From DATDDB01 sp035260545 (GTDB taxonomy: Bacteria; Pseudomonadota; Gammaproteobacteria; Burkholderiales; Gallionellaceae), in assembly GCA_035260545.1 (NCBI GenBank), contig DATFUZ010000003.1, positions 1 through 36,945 on the forward strand: DNA of 36,945 bases, written 5' to 3'. Position 1 is the first letter of the stretch; the number at the start of each line of letters is the position of its first letter. The notes under the pieces are model-generated. The model was not told the origin of the DNA. It did not search any database and worked only from the letters and a program-made list of their open reading frames with translations. Positions 24,979 through 33,353 of the stretch are shown here, in pieces. Position numbers and translations under genes: made by a program.

Positions 24979-26184
24979 ATGGAAACCGCCATCCCCCCAC
25001 ACCTGCTCGCCAACCCGGACATCGCCGAGGCGGAGTCCATACTGCGCAACTGCGTGCACTGCGGTTTCTGCACCGCCACCTGCCCCACCTACCAGTTGCT
25101 GGGCAACGAGCTGGACGGGCCGCGCGGCCGCATCTACCTGATCAAGGACATGCTGGAGGGCCGTGCCGCGACCGAGCGGACCCGCCTGCATCTGGATCGC
25201 TGCCTGACGTGCCGCTCCTGCGAAACCACCTGCCCTTCCGGCGTGCAGTACGGACACCTGATCGACATCGGCCGCCAGGAAATCGAACGGCGCACCGTCC
25301 GCCCGCTGGGCCAGCGCCTGCTGCGCCGGGCGCTGCTGGCCGTGCTGCCGCACCCGCGGCGCTATGCCTTCGCCCTGCGCCTGGCCCGCCCCCTGGGCCT
25401 GCTCCTGCCATCCTCCCTGCGCCGGAAAATCCCGGCCGCCCAGCAGCCCGGCGGGCGTCCGCCGCTGCGCCACGCGCGCCGGGTGCTGCTGCTGGAGGGA
25501 TGTGTGCAGCCCGCCTCGACCCCCGCCACCAATGCGGCGGCCGCGCGCGTGCTGGACCGGCTGGGCATCAGCGCCGTGTCCGCCCCGGCCGCCTGCTGCG
25601 GGGCGCTGCATCAGCACCTGTCGCAGGCGGAGGCCGCGCGCACGGTTATGCGCAGCAACATCGACAACTGGTGGCCATTGCTCGAGCAGGGTGCGGAAGC
25701 GATCGTGGTCAGCGCCAGCGGCTGCAGCCAGATGGTGAAGGAATACGGCCACCTGTTGCGCCATGATCCGGACTATGCGGAAAAGGCGCGGCGCATCAGC
25801 GGCGCGGCGCGCGACCTGAGCGAAGTCATACGCGCCGAAGACCTCGCAGCGCTGAAGCCGGTAGCCGGAGGACTACGCGTCGCCTATCACTCATCGTGCA
25901 CCCTGCAGCACGGGCAGAAGCTGGGCGGAACGGTGGAGGACATTCTCAGGCGCTGCGGCCACACGCTGACCGATGTCCCGGACAGCCATCTGTGCTGCGG
26001 CGCGGCCGGCACCTACATGCTGACCCAGCCGGAGCTGTCGCAGCGCCTGCTCGACAACAAGCTTACCGCGTTGCAGCGGGAACAAGTGGATGTGATCGCC
26101 AGCGCCAACATCGGCTGCCAGTTGCATCTGGCGAGCGCCGCGGCAGTGCCGGTGCGGCACTGGATAGAACTGCTCGACAGCTGA
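24979..26184 (+). CDS. glcF: Glycolate oxidase iron-sulfur subunit GlcF
   Basis: 401 residues. Two [4Fe-4S] clusters are predicted from CVHCGFCTATCP (about 25-36) and CLTCRSCETTCP (about 75-86). Two CCG domains follow, with AACCGALHQH and SHLCCGAAGTYM, as in heterodisulfide-reductase-type subunits. GlcF carries electrons from GlcD/GlcE to quinone. Its stop is five bases from the convergent IclR-gene end, so there is little room for a terminator between them. Confidence 0.94.
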   Translation: METAIPPHLLANPDIAEAESILRNCVHCGFCTATCPTYQLLGNELDGPRGRIYLIKDMLEGRAATERTRLHLDRCLTCRSCETTCPSGVQYGHLIDIGRQEIERRTVRPLGQRLLRRALLAVLPHPRRYAFALRLARPLGLLLPSSLRRKIPAAQQPGGRPPLRHARRVLLLEGCVQPASTPATNAAAARVLDRLGISAVSAPAACCGALHQHLSQAEAARTVMRSNIDNWWPLLEQGAEAIVVSASGCSQMVKEYGHLLRHDPDYAEKARRISGAARDLSEVIRAEDLAALKPVAGGLRVAYHSSCTLQHGQKLGGTVEDILRRCGHTLTDVPDSHLCCGAAGTYMLTQPELSQRLLDNKLTALQREQVDVIASANIGCQLHLASAAAVPVRHWIELLDS

Positions 26185-26188
26185 GCGC

Positions 26189-26974
26189 TCAGCCCAGCTG
26201 GCGCGAGATGCTCGCGGCCGCCTCGGTCACCAGTGCAATCCACTCATCGCGGCGGCGCTCGATCGGCGCCGATACCGACAAGCCGCCCGCGACATGCCCC
26301 GCGCCGTCATAAATGAGCGCGCCTATGCAGCCCACGCCCAGCTCGGCCTCTTCGTTGTCCAGCGCGTAGCCGCGGTGCGCGGAATCCATGCAGTCCCGCG
26401 TCAGGCTAGAGGCGCGGGTCAGCGTGTTCTCGGTATAGATGGGCAACCGGGTGCGTTGCGCGTAGTCGCGGCAGGCCGCCTCACCCTGCTCGCCCAGCAT
26501 CAGCTTGCCGACCGCGGTGACATGCAGCGGCGCGCGGCTGCCTATCACCTGCTCGACGCGCATCATGCGCTTGGAGAGCGCGCGTTCGACATACACCACC
26601 TCATCTCCTTCGCGCACGGTCAGGTTGACCGTCTCCCCCAGCCGGTCGCGCAGCGCCTCCATGACCGGCAGCGCAACCTGGCGGACATCGAGGCCGGAAC
26701 CGGCGCGGCTGCCGAGACGGGCGAGCTTGGCCCCCAGCCGGTAGGCGCCGCGCTCGCTGCGCTCCACGAAGCCGTGTTCGCCCAGCGAGGCCAGGATGCG
26801 GAACGCCGTGGACGGATGCAGGCCGGTCTCGGCGGAGAGTATTTTCAGGCTGACTGCCTCGTCGTGCGCGGCGATCACGTCCAGCAGCCTCGCCATGCGT
26901 TCGATCACCTGGATCGAACCAGCGCCTTCGCGCGGCTCCGGGCCTGCTGAAGCGGCCTTTCTAGTATTTTTCAT
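26189..26974 (-). CDS. IclR-family transcriptional regulator
   Basis: 261 residues. An N-terminal winged helix (about 22-85) reads SIQVIERMARLLDVIAAHDE then LKILSAETGLHPSTAFRILASLGEHGFVER. A C-terminal effector domain contains LHVTAVGKLMLG and GGLSVSAPIERR. IclR proteins bind small carboxylates or sugar acids and repress or activate nearby catabolic genes. The gene is convergent with glcF and divergent from the phosphoketolase-like gene, so it probably controls the latter and possibly glcDEF. I chose ATG 26974 (MKNTRKAAS); the frame extends further upstream through an AT-rich, promoter-like stretch. Two palindromes lie at and just upstream of its start. Confidence 0.92.
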   Translation of the reverse strand: MKNTRKAASAGPEPREGAGSIQVIERMARLLDVIAAHDEAVSLKILSAETGLHPSTAFRILASLGEHGFVERSERGAYRLGAKLARLGSRAGSGLDVRQVALPVMEALRDRLGETVNLTVREGDEVVYVERALSKRMMRVEQVIGSRAPLHVTAVGKLMLGEQGEAACRDYAQRTRLPIYTENTLTRASSLTRDCMDSAHRGYALDNEEAELGVGCIGALIYDGAGHVAGGLSVSAPIERRRDEWIALVTEAAASISRQLG

Positions 26975-26984
26975 ATTGTGAAAA
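26968..26984. promoter_or_regulatory. Candidate IclR operator 1
   Basis: TTTTCA-TATTG-TGAAAA is a perfect 6-5-6 inverted repeat. It covers the iclR start codon (26972-26974), so binding would repress the regulator's own expression. The size fits the 15-17 base palindromes of IclR-family sites; the link is inferred. Confidence 0.45.
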
Positions 26985-26992
26985 CGATTGTG

Positions 26993-27004
26993 TATTGCGC
27001 AATA
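26993..27004. promoter_or_regulatory. Candidate IclR operator 2 / promoter palindrome
   Basis: TATTGCGCAATA is a perfect 12-base palindrome, centred about 23 bases from operator 1 in the same 113-base AT-rich divergent region. It lies 84 bases before the phosphoketolase-like ATG. Confidence 0.4.
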
Positions 27005-27087
27005 ATAAAATGAAACGTATGCTCTAGGCAAATCCGGTTTCGCGCATGCGCGGCCGCCCCGTCAACGATAACGCAGGAGCACGCATC

Positions 27088-29292
27088 ATGACCGCCACCA
27101 TCGCCCACCCCGAATTCTGCGAGGGCATTCAGTACTTCGGTACGCCCTGGCCCGACTTCCAGCAGCAAGCCGCCACGGCCGCCATCCAGCCCGGCAAAGC
27201 GGCAATCGCCGATCCGCGTGCGCCCGACGCGGCATACCAGACCCTGCTGATGGCGGACGCCCTGCGCTACGTCACTTTGCAGATGTGCGGCGCCAAGGGC
27301 TCGGGCCATCCCGGCGGCTTCGCCTCCAGCGCGGAAGCCTATGCCGCGCTGGTGATGCTGGGCCACACCAACATCGTAACCGAGGTCGGCCACCACGCCC
27401 CCGGCTTCTACAGCGCGATGTTCCTCGACACCTCGCTGGAGGAAATGGGCATCCGCACCATGACCGACATGATGGCGCGTTTCCGCGAGAAACATGGCCT
27501 GCTCGGCCACTTGTCCGGCGCAATTCCCGGCCTGCTCGCGCCCGCCGGCCCGTTAGGCCAGGGGCAGCATTTCGCCATGGCCGGCGCGCTGCTGCATCCC
27601 GGCAAACTGTTCCCGGTCACCATCGGCGACGGCGGCATGGGCGAGCCCTACGTGCTCAATGCGATGATGCACTTCCACACCGCCTATCCCAACGTGACCA
27701 ACTTCCTGCCGACGCTGATATGGAACGGCTATAGCCAGGAGCACCACTCCATGGTGTCGCGCATGACCAACGACGAGATGATCGCCTACTGGCGCGGCCA
27801 CGGCTTCGAGAAGATCGTGCTGGTGGACGCCAAGGCCTTCGACGACACCCGCCAGGAAAGCGCCTATGTCGACAGCACGCAGTTCTCGCACAGGCAGCGC
27901 GTGGCCTTTGCCGCAGCCGTGCTGGCCGGCATGGACGAGGCGGCGAAGTCCGCCTTGGGCGGCACGCTCACCGCCTTCATTATCAAGCAGATGAAGGGCA
28001 GCGGCGTGCACACCGTCGGCTCCAAATCGCACAACCTCTACCCGGCCGACACGCTGGACAAGCCCCACATGATAGACGGCCTCAAGCGCCGGGCGCTGAA
28101 CCCCGAAGCGTGGGCGATCGTGCGCGAGAATTTCGCGCGCGCGGGCGGCGGCCCGGCAGTGAAGACCGCAGTGACCGAACACGTGCTGCAACTGGCGCCG
28201 CTAGGCGAAATGCCGTTCCACGACTACGCCAAGGGCGAAAAGGCGGTGCCGTCCACCGCGATGGGCGCCCTGGTGGCACATGTCGGCAGCAAGGACAAGC
28301 GTTTCGTGGTCACCAACGCCGACGGCAACGAGGCCTCGGCCATGAAGAACATCAACGATGCGCTCAAGGTCCGCCACCCGACCGTCGACCCGCTGTACAA
28401 CCAGACACCGGATGGCCAGGTGTACGAGCCGCTGAACGAGGACGCCTGCGCAGGTCTTGCGGCCGGGCTGACACTGTTTGGTTCGCGCGCGCTGTGGCTG
28501 TCTTATGAAAGCTTTGCGATCAACGGCTGGCCCATCGTGCAGACCGTGGCACAGGCCATGGCCGAACTGCGGCGCAAGACACCGTCCATGGTGTGCATGT
28601 TCACCGCCGGTGCGCTGGAACAGGGGCGCAACGGCTGGACCCACCAGCGCCCCGAGATCGAAAACTACTTCGCGGCGCAGATGCGCAACGGCAACACCTA
28701 TCCGCTGTTTCCGTGCGATGCCAATGCGATGCAGGTCGCATATGAGTACGCGACCAACAGCTTCAACAAGTGCATGGTCATCATCGCCTCCAAGAGCCCG
28801 CTGCCCGTGTATATGAGCATAGCCGAGGCCAGGCAGGCAATGGAACGCGGCGCCGCGACCCTCCATGAGAGCGCCTCGGGCAGCAAGGGCACCGTGGTGT
28901 TTGCGGTGACCGGGGACATGATCTTCCTCCCGGTGTTCGAGGCGAAGGCCAAGCTGGAGGCCGAAGGGTACCGGGTGCGCATCGTGGCCGTGGTCAATCC
29001 GCGCCGGCTGTACCGCCCGACGGATGTCGCCTGGGATACCGTGTCCGAGCCGGACAACGCCTTCATGGACGATGCGCAATTCAACGCGCTGTTCGACGGC
29101 GATGTGCTGCTCGCGGTCAGCGGCGGGCCGAGCGCGGTGCTGGAACCCGTGCTGCTGCGCACCCGCGCGGCGAAGCGCGACACCTTTGCCTGGAAGCGCG
29201 GAGAGACCACCGCAAGCCCGGGCGAGATCATGGACTTCAACGGCCTCACGGCAGACGCACTTGCGGCACGTGCCCGCGCGCTGCGCGGCTGA
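27088..29292 (+). CDS. Divergent phosphoketolase/transketolase-superfamily ThDP enzyme
   Basis: 734 residues. The N-terminal ThDP domain has SGHPGG (72-77), GHHAPGFYSAMFLDTS (101-116) and the ThDP/Mg signature GDGGMGEP...N (180-187, Asn213). The second domain resembles phosphoketolase: DGQVYEPLNED with the likely catalytic Glu451, and QGRNGWTHQRPE (512-523), matching the QN loop. The phosphoketolase segment IHEGG is replaced by LLAPAG, so the reaction may differ. I recall relatives labelled 'xylulose 5-phosphate 3-epimerase' but cannot verify that. An AGGAG at 27074-27078 supports ATG 27088. The DUF1537 kinase follows after 13 bases; the IclR gene is divergent. A role in sugar-phosphate rearrangement is the safest statement. 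Confidence 0.82.
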   Translation: MTATIAHPEFCEGIQYFGTPWPDFQQQAATAAIQPGKAAIADPRAPDAAYQTLLMADALRYVTLQMCGAKGSGHPGGFASSAEAYAALVMLGHTNIVTEVGHHAPGFYSAMFLDTSLEEMGIRTMTDMMARFREKHGLLGHLSGAIPGLLAPAGPLGQGQHFAMAGALLHPGKLFPVTIGDGGMGEPYVLNAMMHFHTAYPNVTNFLPTLIWNGYSQEHHSMVSRMTNDEMIAYWRGHGFEKIVLVDAKAFDDTRQESAYVDSTQFSHRQRVAFAAAVLAGMDEAAKSALGGTLTAFIIKQMKGSGVHTVGSKSHNLYPADTLDKPHMIDGLKRRALNPEAWAIVRENFARAGGGPAVKTAVTEHVLQLAPLGEMPFHDYAKGEKAVPSTAMGALVAHVGSKDKRFVVTNADGNEASAMKNINDALKVRHPTVDPLYNQTPDGQVYEPLNEDACAGLAAGLTLFGSRALWLSYESFAINGWPIVQTVAQAMAELRRKTPSMVCMFTAGALEQGRNGWTHQRPEIENYFAAQMRNGNTYPLFPCDANAMQVAYEYATNSFNKCMVIIASKSPLPVYMSIAEARQAMERGAATLHESASGSKGTVVFAVTGDMIFLPVFEAKAKLEAEGYRVRIVAVVNPRRLYRPTDVAWDTVSEPDNAFMDDAQFNALFDGDVLLAVSGGPSAVLEPVLLRTRAAKRDTFAWKRGETTASPGEIMDFNGLTADALAARARALRG

Positions 29293-29305
29293 CGGCGGCA
29301 CGATC

Positions 29306-30631
29306 ATGACGGCGACCAAGATCATCGTCCTGGACGACGACCCCACCGGATCGCAAACGGTGCACGGCTGTCTGCTGCTCACGCGCTGGGACGTGTCCAC
29401 CCTGCGTGCCGGGCTGGCCGATGATGCCCCGCTGTTCTTCGTCCTCACCAACACCCGGGGCATGGGCGCCGCGGCAGCCGCGGACCTTACGCGCGAAGTG
29501 TGCCGCAACCTGAAACAGGCGCTGGCGGATGAGCGGCAGGCCGGGCACGACATCAATCCCATCCTGGTCAGCCGCTCCGATTCGACGCTGCGCGGTCACT
29601 ATCCCGTGGAGACCGACGTGATCGCGGAGGAACTCGGCCCGTTCGATGCCCACTTTCTGGTGCCCGCCTTTTTCGAGGGCGGGCGCACCACCCGCGGCAG
29701 CGTGCACTACCTGCGGGTGGACGGCAAGGACGTGCCGGTGCACGAGACGGAGTTCGCGCGCGATTCGGTGTTCGCCTACCGTCACAGCTACCTGCCCGAT
29801 TACGTAGCGGAAAAGACCGGCGGCAGAATTGCCGCGGCGCAGGTGGAGCGGTTTGTCCTGAATGATGTTCGCGGCGACGTGATGAGCCGCTTGCTCGCTC
29901 TGCAAGGAAACACCTGCTGCGTGGTGGACGCGGAAGCGCAGGACGACCTCAACCGCTTCGCGGCGCAGTTGAACCGGGCTGCCAGCCAGGGCAAGCGCTT
30001 CCTGTTCCGCAGCGCGGCCAGCCTGCTGACCGCGCTGGCCGGGCTGCCGCCGCAGCCGGTCGCGCCGCAGGACATGGCGCGCTATACGCGCGGCGGGCGT
30101 CCGGGTGCCGTCGTCGTCGGCTCGCACGTCAAGAAGACCACCCTCCAGCTTGAGGCGCTGCTGCGCCAGCCCGGCGTGGCGCCGGTCGAGGTCGACGTGG
30201 AGCATCTGCCCGCGCGGCACGCGCAGGTGCTGGAGGCGGCGGTCGCACAGTGCGTCCGGATCCATGCCGAAGGCAAAACGCCGGTGATTTTCACCAGCCG
30301 CATCGAAAAGGTCTTTGCCGACAGCGCGACGCGCCTGGCTTTCGGCGAAAGCGTGTCTGCACTGCTGATGGATGTGGTGCGCGCACTGCCGCCGGACCTG
30401 GGCTACCTGATCAGCAAGGGCGGCATTACCTCAAACGACGTCCTCAGCAAGGGGCTGGCGCTGCGCGCCTCGCGCGTGCTCGGGCAGATTCTGCCGGGCT
30501 GCTCGGTGGTGCGCTGCCCCGCAGATCACGCGCGCTTTCCCGACATGCCGGTAGTGATCTTTCCCGGCAATGTCGGAGACGAGCAGGCGCTGGCGGAAGC
30601 GTTCCGCAGAATGTCCGGCTTGCACGGGTAG
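29306..30631 (+). CDS. DUF1537-family four-carbon acid sugar kinase
   Basis: 441 residues. The N-terminal domain opens IIVLDDDPTGSQTVHGC (about 6-22) and has SRSDSTLRGHYPVE. The C-terminal nucleotide-binding domain has LISKGGITSNDVLSKGL and the end VVIFPGNVGDEQAL. Characterised members phosphorylate 4-carbon acids (3-oxotetronate, D-threonate, D-erythronate) with ATP. The usual partners (PdxA2-, OtnC- or OtnI-like enzymes) are absent; instead it is paired, 13 bases apart, with the phosphoketolase-like enzyme. It therefore may feed a phosphorylated sugar acid or keto-sugar into that enzyme, which is an inference. It is convergent with the AEC transporter gene 16 bases away. Confidence 0.85.
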   Translation: MTATKIIVLDDDPTGSQTVHGCLLLTRWDVSTLRAGLADDAPLFFVLTNTRGMGAAAAADLTREVCRNLKQALADERQAGHDINPILVSRSDSTLRGHYPVETDVIAEELGPFDAHFLVPAFFEGGRTTRGSVHYLRVDGKDVPVHETEFARDSVFAYRHSYLPDYVAEKTGGRIAAAQVERFVLNDVRGDVMSRLLALQGNTCCVVDAEAQDDLNRFAAQLNRAASQGKRFLFRSAASLLTALAGLPPQPVAPQDMARYTRGGRPGAVVVGSHVKKTTLQLEALLRQPGVAPVEVDVEHLPARHAQVLEAAVAQCVRIHAEGKTPVIFTSRIEKVFADSATRLAFGESVSALLMDVVRALPPDLGYLISKGGITSNDVLSKGLALRASRVLGQILPGCSVVRCPADHARFPDMPVVIFPGNVGDEQALAEAFRRMSGLHG

Positions 30632-30647
30632 ACGGCGCCAAGCCGCC

Positions 30648-31553
30648 TCACACCCCGCGCAGCACGTACCACCAGATGGCCAGCGTCACAAAAGACAGCA
30701 GCAGGCCGACGCTGATCATCAGCGTGGCCAGCGGCGGGTCGAGGTCGTGCTCGCTGGCAATGATGGCGGCGGTAATCATGGGCGGCATTGCGCCTTCGAA
30801 CAGCGTGATCTGTATCGGCTGTCCGTGCGCCCTCAGCAGCGGCACATAGAGCAGGAACAGGGCCAGCGGCGCCAGCAGCAATTTGAATGTCAGGCCCAGC
30901 GCCAGGTTGCGGGCGTTGCCGGCGAGGTGCCCCGCGTGCAGTTGCAGACCCACGGCGAGCAGGGCCAGCGGCGCCAGCGTGTCGCCGAGGCGCTTGAGCA
31001 CGCCCTCCAGCCAGCCGGGATAGTGCACAGGCATCAGCACAAGCGCGATCACCAGCGCGATGAAGGGCGGGAAGCGGAGAATCCGCCGCGCCATTTCTCC
31101 GACTGAAGGACGTCCGCTCGAATAGATCCCGGCGACGCTTATGCCCAGCGTGGCCATCACCAGGAACGACCCCAACTGATCGACGATCACCCCGCTCGCC
31201 AGTCCCGAGTGGCCGTAGTACGCTTCTATCATCGGCAGGCCGACATAGGAGGTGTTGCCGAGCCCACCCATCAAAATCAGCGCCCCCACGGTGCGGCGCG
31301 GCAATTTCAGCCAGCGCCCTGCCACATGAAAGAACCCTGCCGAGAGGCCGAACAGCAGCCAGCCCATCGCCGCCATCAGCCACACGTCGCCGCTGATGTG
31401 CAGATCGTGCACATACAACAGCGTCAGCGCGGGCAGCGATACGTGAATGATGAAGCTATTGAGGGTCGCGGGGGCGTTTTCCGGCATGCGGCGGAAAAAG
31501 CGCAGCAGCATGCCGGCCGCGAAGCACAGCGCAAGGAGAATCAGGTTGTTCAT
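30648..31553 (-). CDS. AEC-family (auxin efflux carrier-like) permease
   Basis: 301 residues and about ten hydrophobic segments in two halves. The first ends near GGLGNTSYVGLPMIEAYYG; the second contains KLLLAPLALFLLYV and MPPMITAAIIASEHDLDP, the AEC/bile-acid-symporter-like crossing motif. Bacterial AEC proteins carry malonate, malate or other organic acids. Given the convergent kinase and nearby glc genes, uptake or export of a small hydroxy acid is plausible but untested. Its start is 10 bases after the thrC gene's end on the same strand. Confidence 0.85.
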   Translation of the reverse strand: MNNLILLALCFAAGMLLRFFRRMPENAPATLNSFIIHVSLPALTLLYVHDLHISGDVWLMAAMGWLLFGLSAGFFHVAGRWLKLPRRTVGALILMGGLGNTSYVGLPMIEAYYGHSGLASGVIVDQLGSFLVMATLGISVAGIYSSGRPSVGEMARRILRFPPFIALVIALVLMPVHYPGWLEGVLKRLGDTLAPLALLAVGLQLHAGHLAGNARNLALGLTFKLLLAPLALFLLYVPLLRAHGQPIQITLFEGAMPPMITAAIIASEHDLDPPLATLMISVGLLLSFVTLAIWWYVLRGV

Positions 31554-31563
31554 GCCTGCCCGG

Positions 31564-32994
31564 TCAGGGCGCGTTGGCGGCGATGAAGCTCTTCAGCAGC
31601 GCCACATCCGCCCCCATCACCTCGCTGCGCTGGGGAAGCGCTTCGATGCCTTCCATGGCTGCAGGACGCTCGGGCTCGCGGTTCAGCGCTTCCTGTATGG
31701 TCTCGGCGAACTTGGCGGGCAAGGCGGTTTCCAGGCAGATCAACGGCAGGCTGGGGCGGCGCTGCTCCATGCCGACCTTGATGCCGTCCGCGGTATGCGG
31801 ATCGACCATGACGCCATAGTCCTCCCAGATTTCGCGTATGGTCTTCAGCCGGTCTTGGTGCGTGCTCTTGCCGGATGAAAAATGGAAACCGGGCAGCGCG
31901 TCCCAGTAGGCGGTGCCCCTGATGTCGAAGGCGCCGCCCGCATCCACCTTGCTCCAGAAATCGCGCACCTTTGCCGGGTCGCGCCCGGCGAGGTCGAACA
32001 TGAAGCGCTCGAAGTTGCTGGCCTTGGAGATGTCCATCGAGGGGCTGCTGGTCTCGTAGGTGTGCGCCGCGTCGCGCGGGCGGTAGACACCCGTACGGAA
32101 AAAGTCGTCCAGCACGTCGTTCTCGTTGGTGGCGAGGATGAGCTGGCCGATGGGCAGACCCATCATGCGCGCGATGTGGCCCGCGCAGATGTTGCCGAAA
32201 TTGCCCGAAGGCACGGCGAAGGCCACCTGCTCATCATTCGATTGCGTGGCGGCAAAATAGCCCTTGAAGTAATAGATGATCTGCGCCGAGACGCGCGCCC
32301 AGTTGATGGAGTTGACTGTGCCTATCTTGTGCGCGGCCTTGAAGGCGTGATCGTTGGATACCGCCTTCACCATGTCCTGCGCGTCGTCGAACATGCCCTC
32401 GATGGCGATGTTGAAGATGTTGGGATCCTGCAGCGAATACATCTGCGCGCGCTGGAATGCGCTCATCTTGCCATGGGGCGACAGCATGAACACGCGTATG
32501 CCCTTCTTGCCGCGCATCGCATATTCGGCAGCGGAGCCGGTGTCCCCCGAGGTCGCACCGAGGATGTTCAGTTCCTCACCGCGTTTCGCCAGGGCGTATT
32601 CGAACAGATTGCCCAACAGCTGCATCGCCATGTCCTTGAACGCCAGCGTCGGTCCGTTGGAGAGTTCGAGGATGTAAACCTGGTCGTCCAGGTGGCGCAG
32701 CGGCGTGATCTGGGAGAAATCCGAATCGGCGCGGCCGTTGCCGTACACCCCGGCGGTATAGGTCTTGTTCACGATCGCGCGCAGGTCCTGCTCCGGAATG
32801 TCCGTGGCGAAACGGGACAGCACGGCAAACGCCAGTTCGGCGTAGGACAGTTTGCGCCAGGCATCCAGTTCCGCGCGGCTCACCTGCGGATAGTGCTCGG
32901 GCAGGTAGAGGCCGCCGTCAGGCGCGAGGCCGCCCAGCAGGATTTCGGTGAAGGTCTTCGGGGGCGCGATGCCGCGGGTGGAAATGTAGTTCAT
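31564..32994 (-). CDS. thrC: Threonine synthase
   Basis: 476 residues, usual for the longer bacterial ThrC. It starts MNYISTRGIAPPKTFTEILL. The PLP Lys is in PTLAFKDMAMQLL (about residues 114-126), the phosphate-binding loop is LGATSGDTGSAAEYAM, and AVPSGNFGNICAGHIARMMG follows. ThrC converts O-phosphohomoserine to threonine. It lies downstream of hom, separated by a broken cupin gene. The homoserine kinase gene is not in the window. Confidence 0.96.
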   Translation of the reverse strand: MNYISTRGIAPPKTFTEILLGGLAPDGGLYLPEHYPQVSRAELDAWRKLSYAELAFAVLSRFATDIPEQDLRAIVNKTYTAGVYGNGRADSDFSQITPLRHLDDQVYILELSNGPTLAFKDMAMQLLGNLFEYALAKRGEELNILGATSGDTGSAAEYAMRGKKGIRVFMLSPHGKMSAFQRAQMYSLQDPNIFNIAIEGMFDDAQDMVKAVSNDHAFKAAHKIGTVNSINWARVSAQIIYYFKGYFAATQSNDEQVAFAVPSGNFGNICAGHIARMMGLPIGQLILATNENDVLDDFFRTGVYRPRDAAHTYETSSPSMDISKASNFERFMFDLAGRDPAKVRDFWSKVDAGGAFDIRGTAYWDALPGFHFSSGKSTHQDRLKTIREIWEDYGVMVDPHTADGIKVGMEQRRPSLPLICLETALPAKFAETIQEALNREPERPAAMEGIEALPQRSEVMGADVALLKSFIAANAP

Positions 32995-33028
32995 GCTATT
33001 GCTCGTTGTCTCTTGATGGTTGCCGGGA

Positions 33029-33339
33029 TCAAATGTCCTCGACCAGAAAAATCAGCGCACGCGCCCCGACCGGGCGGCCCTTGTGTTTGTCGCCCGCCGC
33101 AATATGGATTCCGCTGCCCGGCGGATAGCCACCTGGGTCCCGCTCTGGAAGCTGATTTCAAGTTCTCCTTCCAGCACCAGGCCAGAGTGCGCTTTATCGC
33201 ACCAGTCGGTTTCGACGAATTCCCGGGCATGTTCGAGCAGGCGCAGTTGCTTGTTCCCCTGCCGCCAGACCTTGACGCGCAGGCCGGGCGCTGGACTTTG
33301 CCACTCCAGCGCGTCGAACAGGATACGGCGCCCGTTCAT
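33029..33339 (-). pseudogene. Cupin-domain protein with a single-base frameshift
   Basis: From ATG 33339 the frame reads MNGRRILFDALEWQSPAPGL, then FVETDWCDKAHSGLVLEGELEISFQSGTQVAI, a clear cupin first half. The second half, GSGIHIAAGDKHKGRPVGAR to LIFLVEDI-stop (33029-33031), is in a different frame. Restoring one C in the ATCCGCC run near 33118-33126 joins them as ...QVAIPPGSGIHIAAGD..., giving a normal 103-residue cupin. Without it translation runs into an unrelated tail. The gene lies 14 bases after hom and 34 before thrC, so it is probably co-transcribed. It is either a recent mutation or a sequencing error. Confidence 0.85.
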
Positions 33340-33353
33340 GCCGGCAGCCCTGC

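Noticed and set aside
28201..29562. A 453-codon minus-strand frame opposite the phosphoketolase-like gene
   Set aside because: No recognisable domain; the opposite strand carries the ThDP motifs and a good ribosome site.
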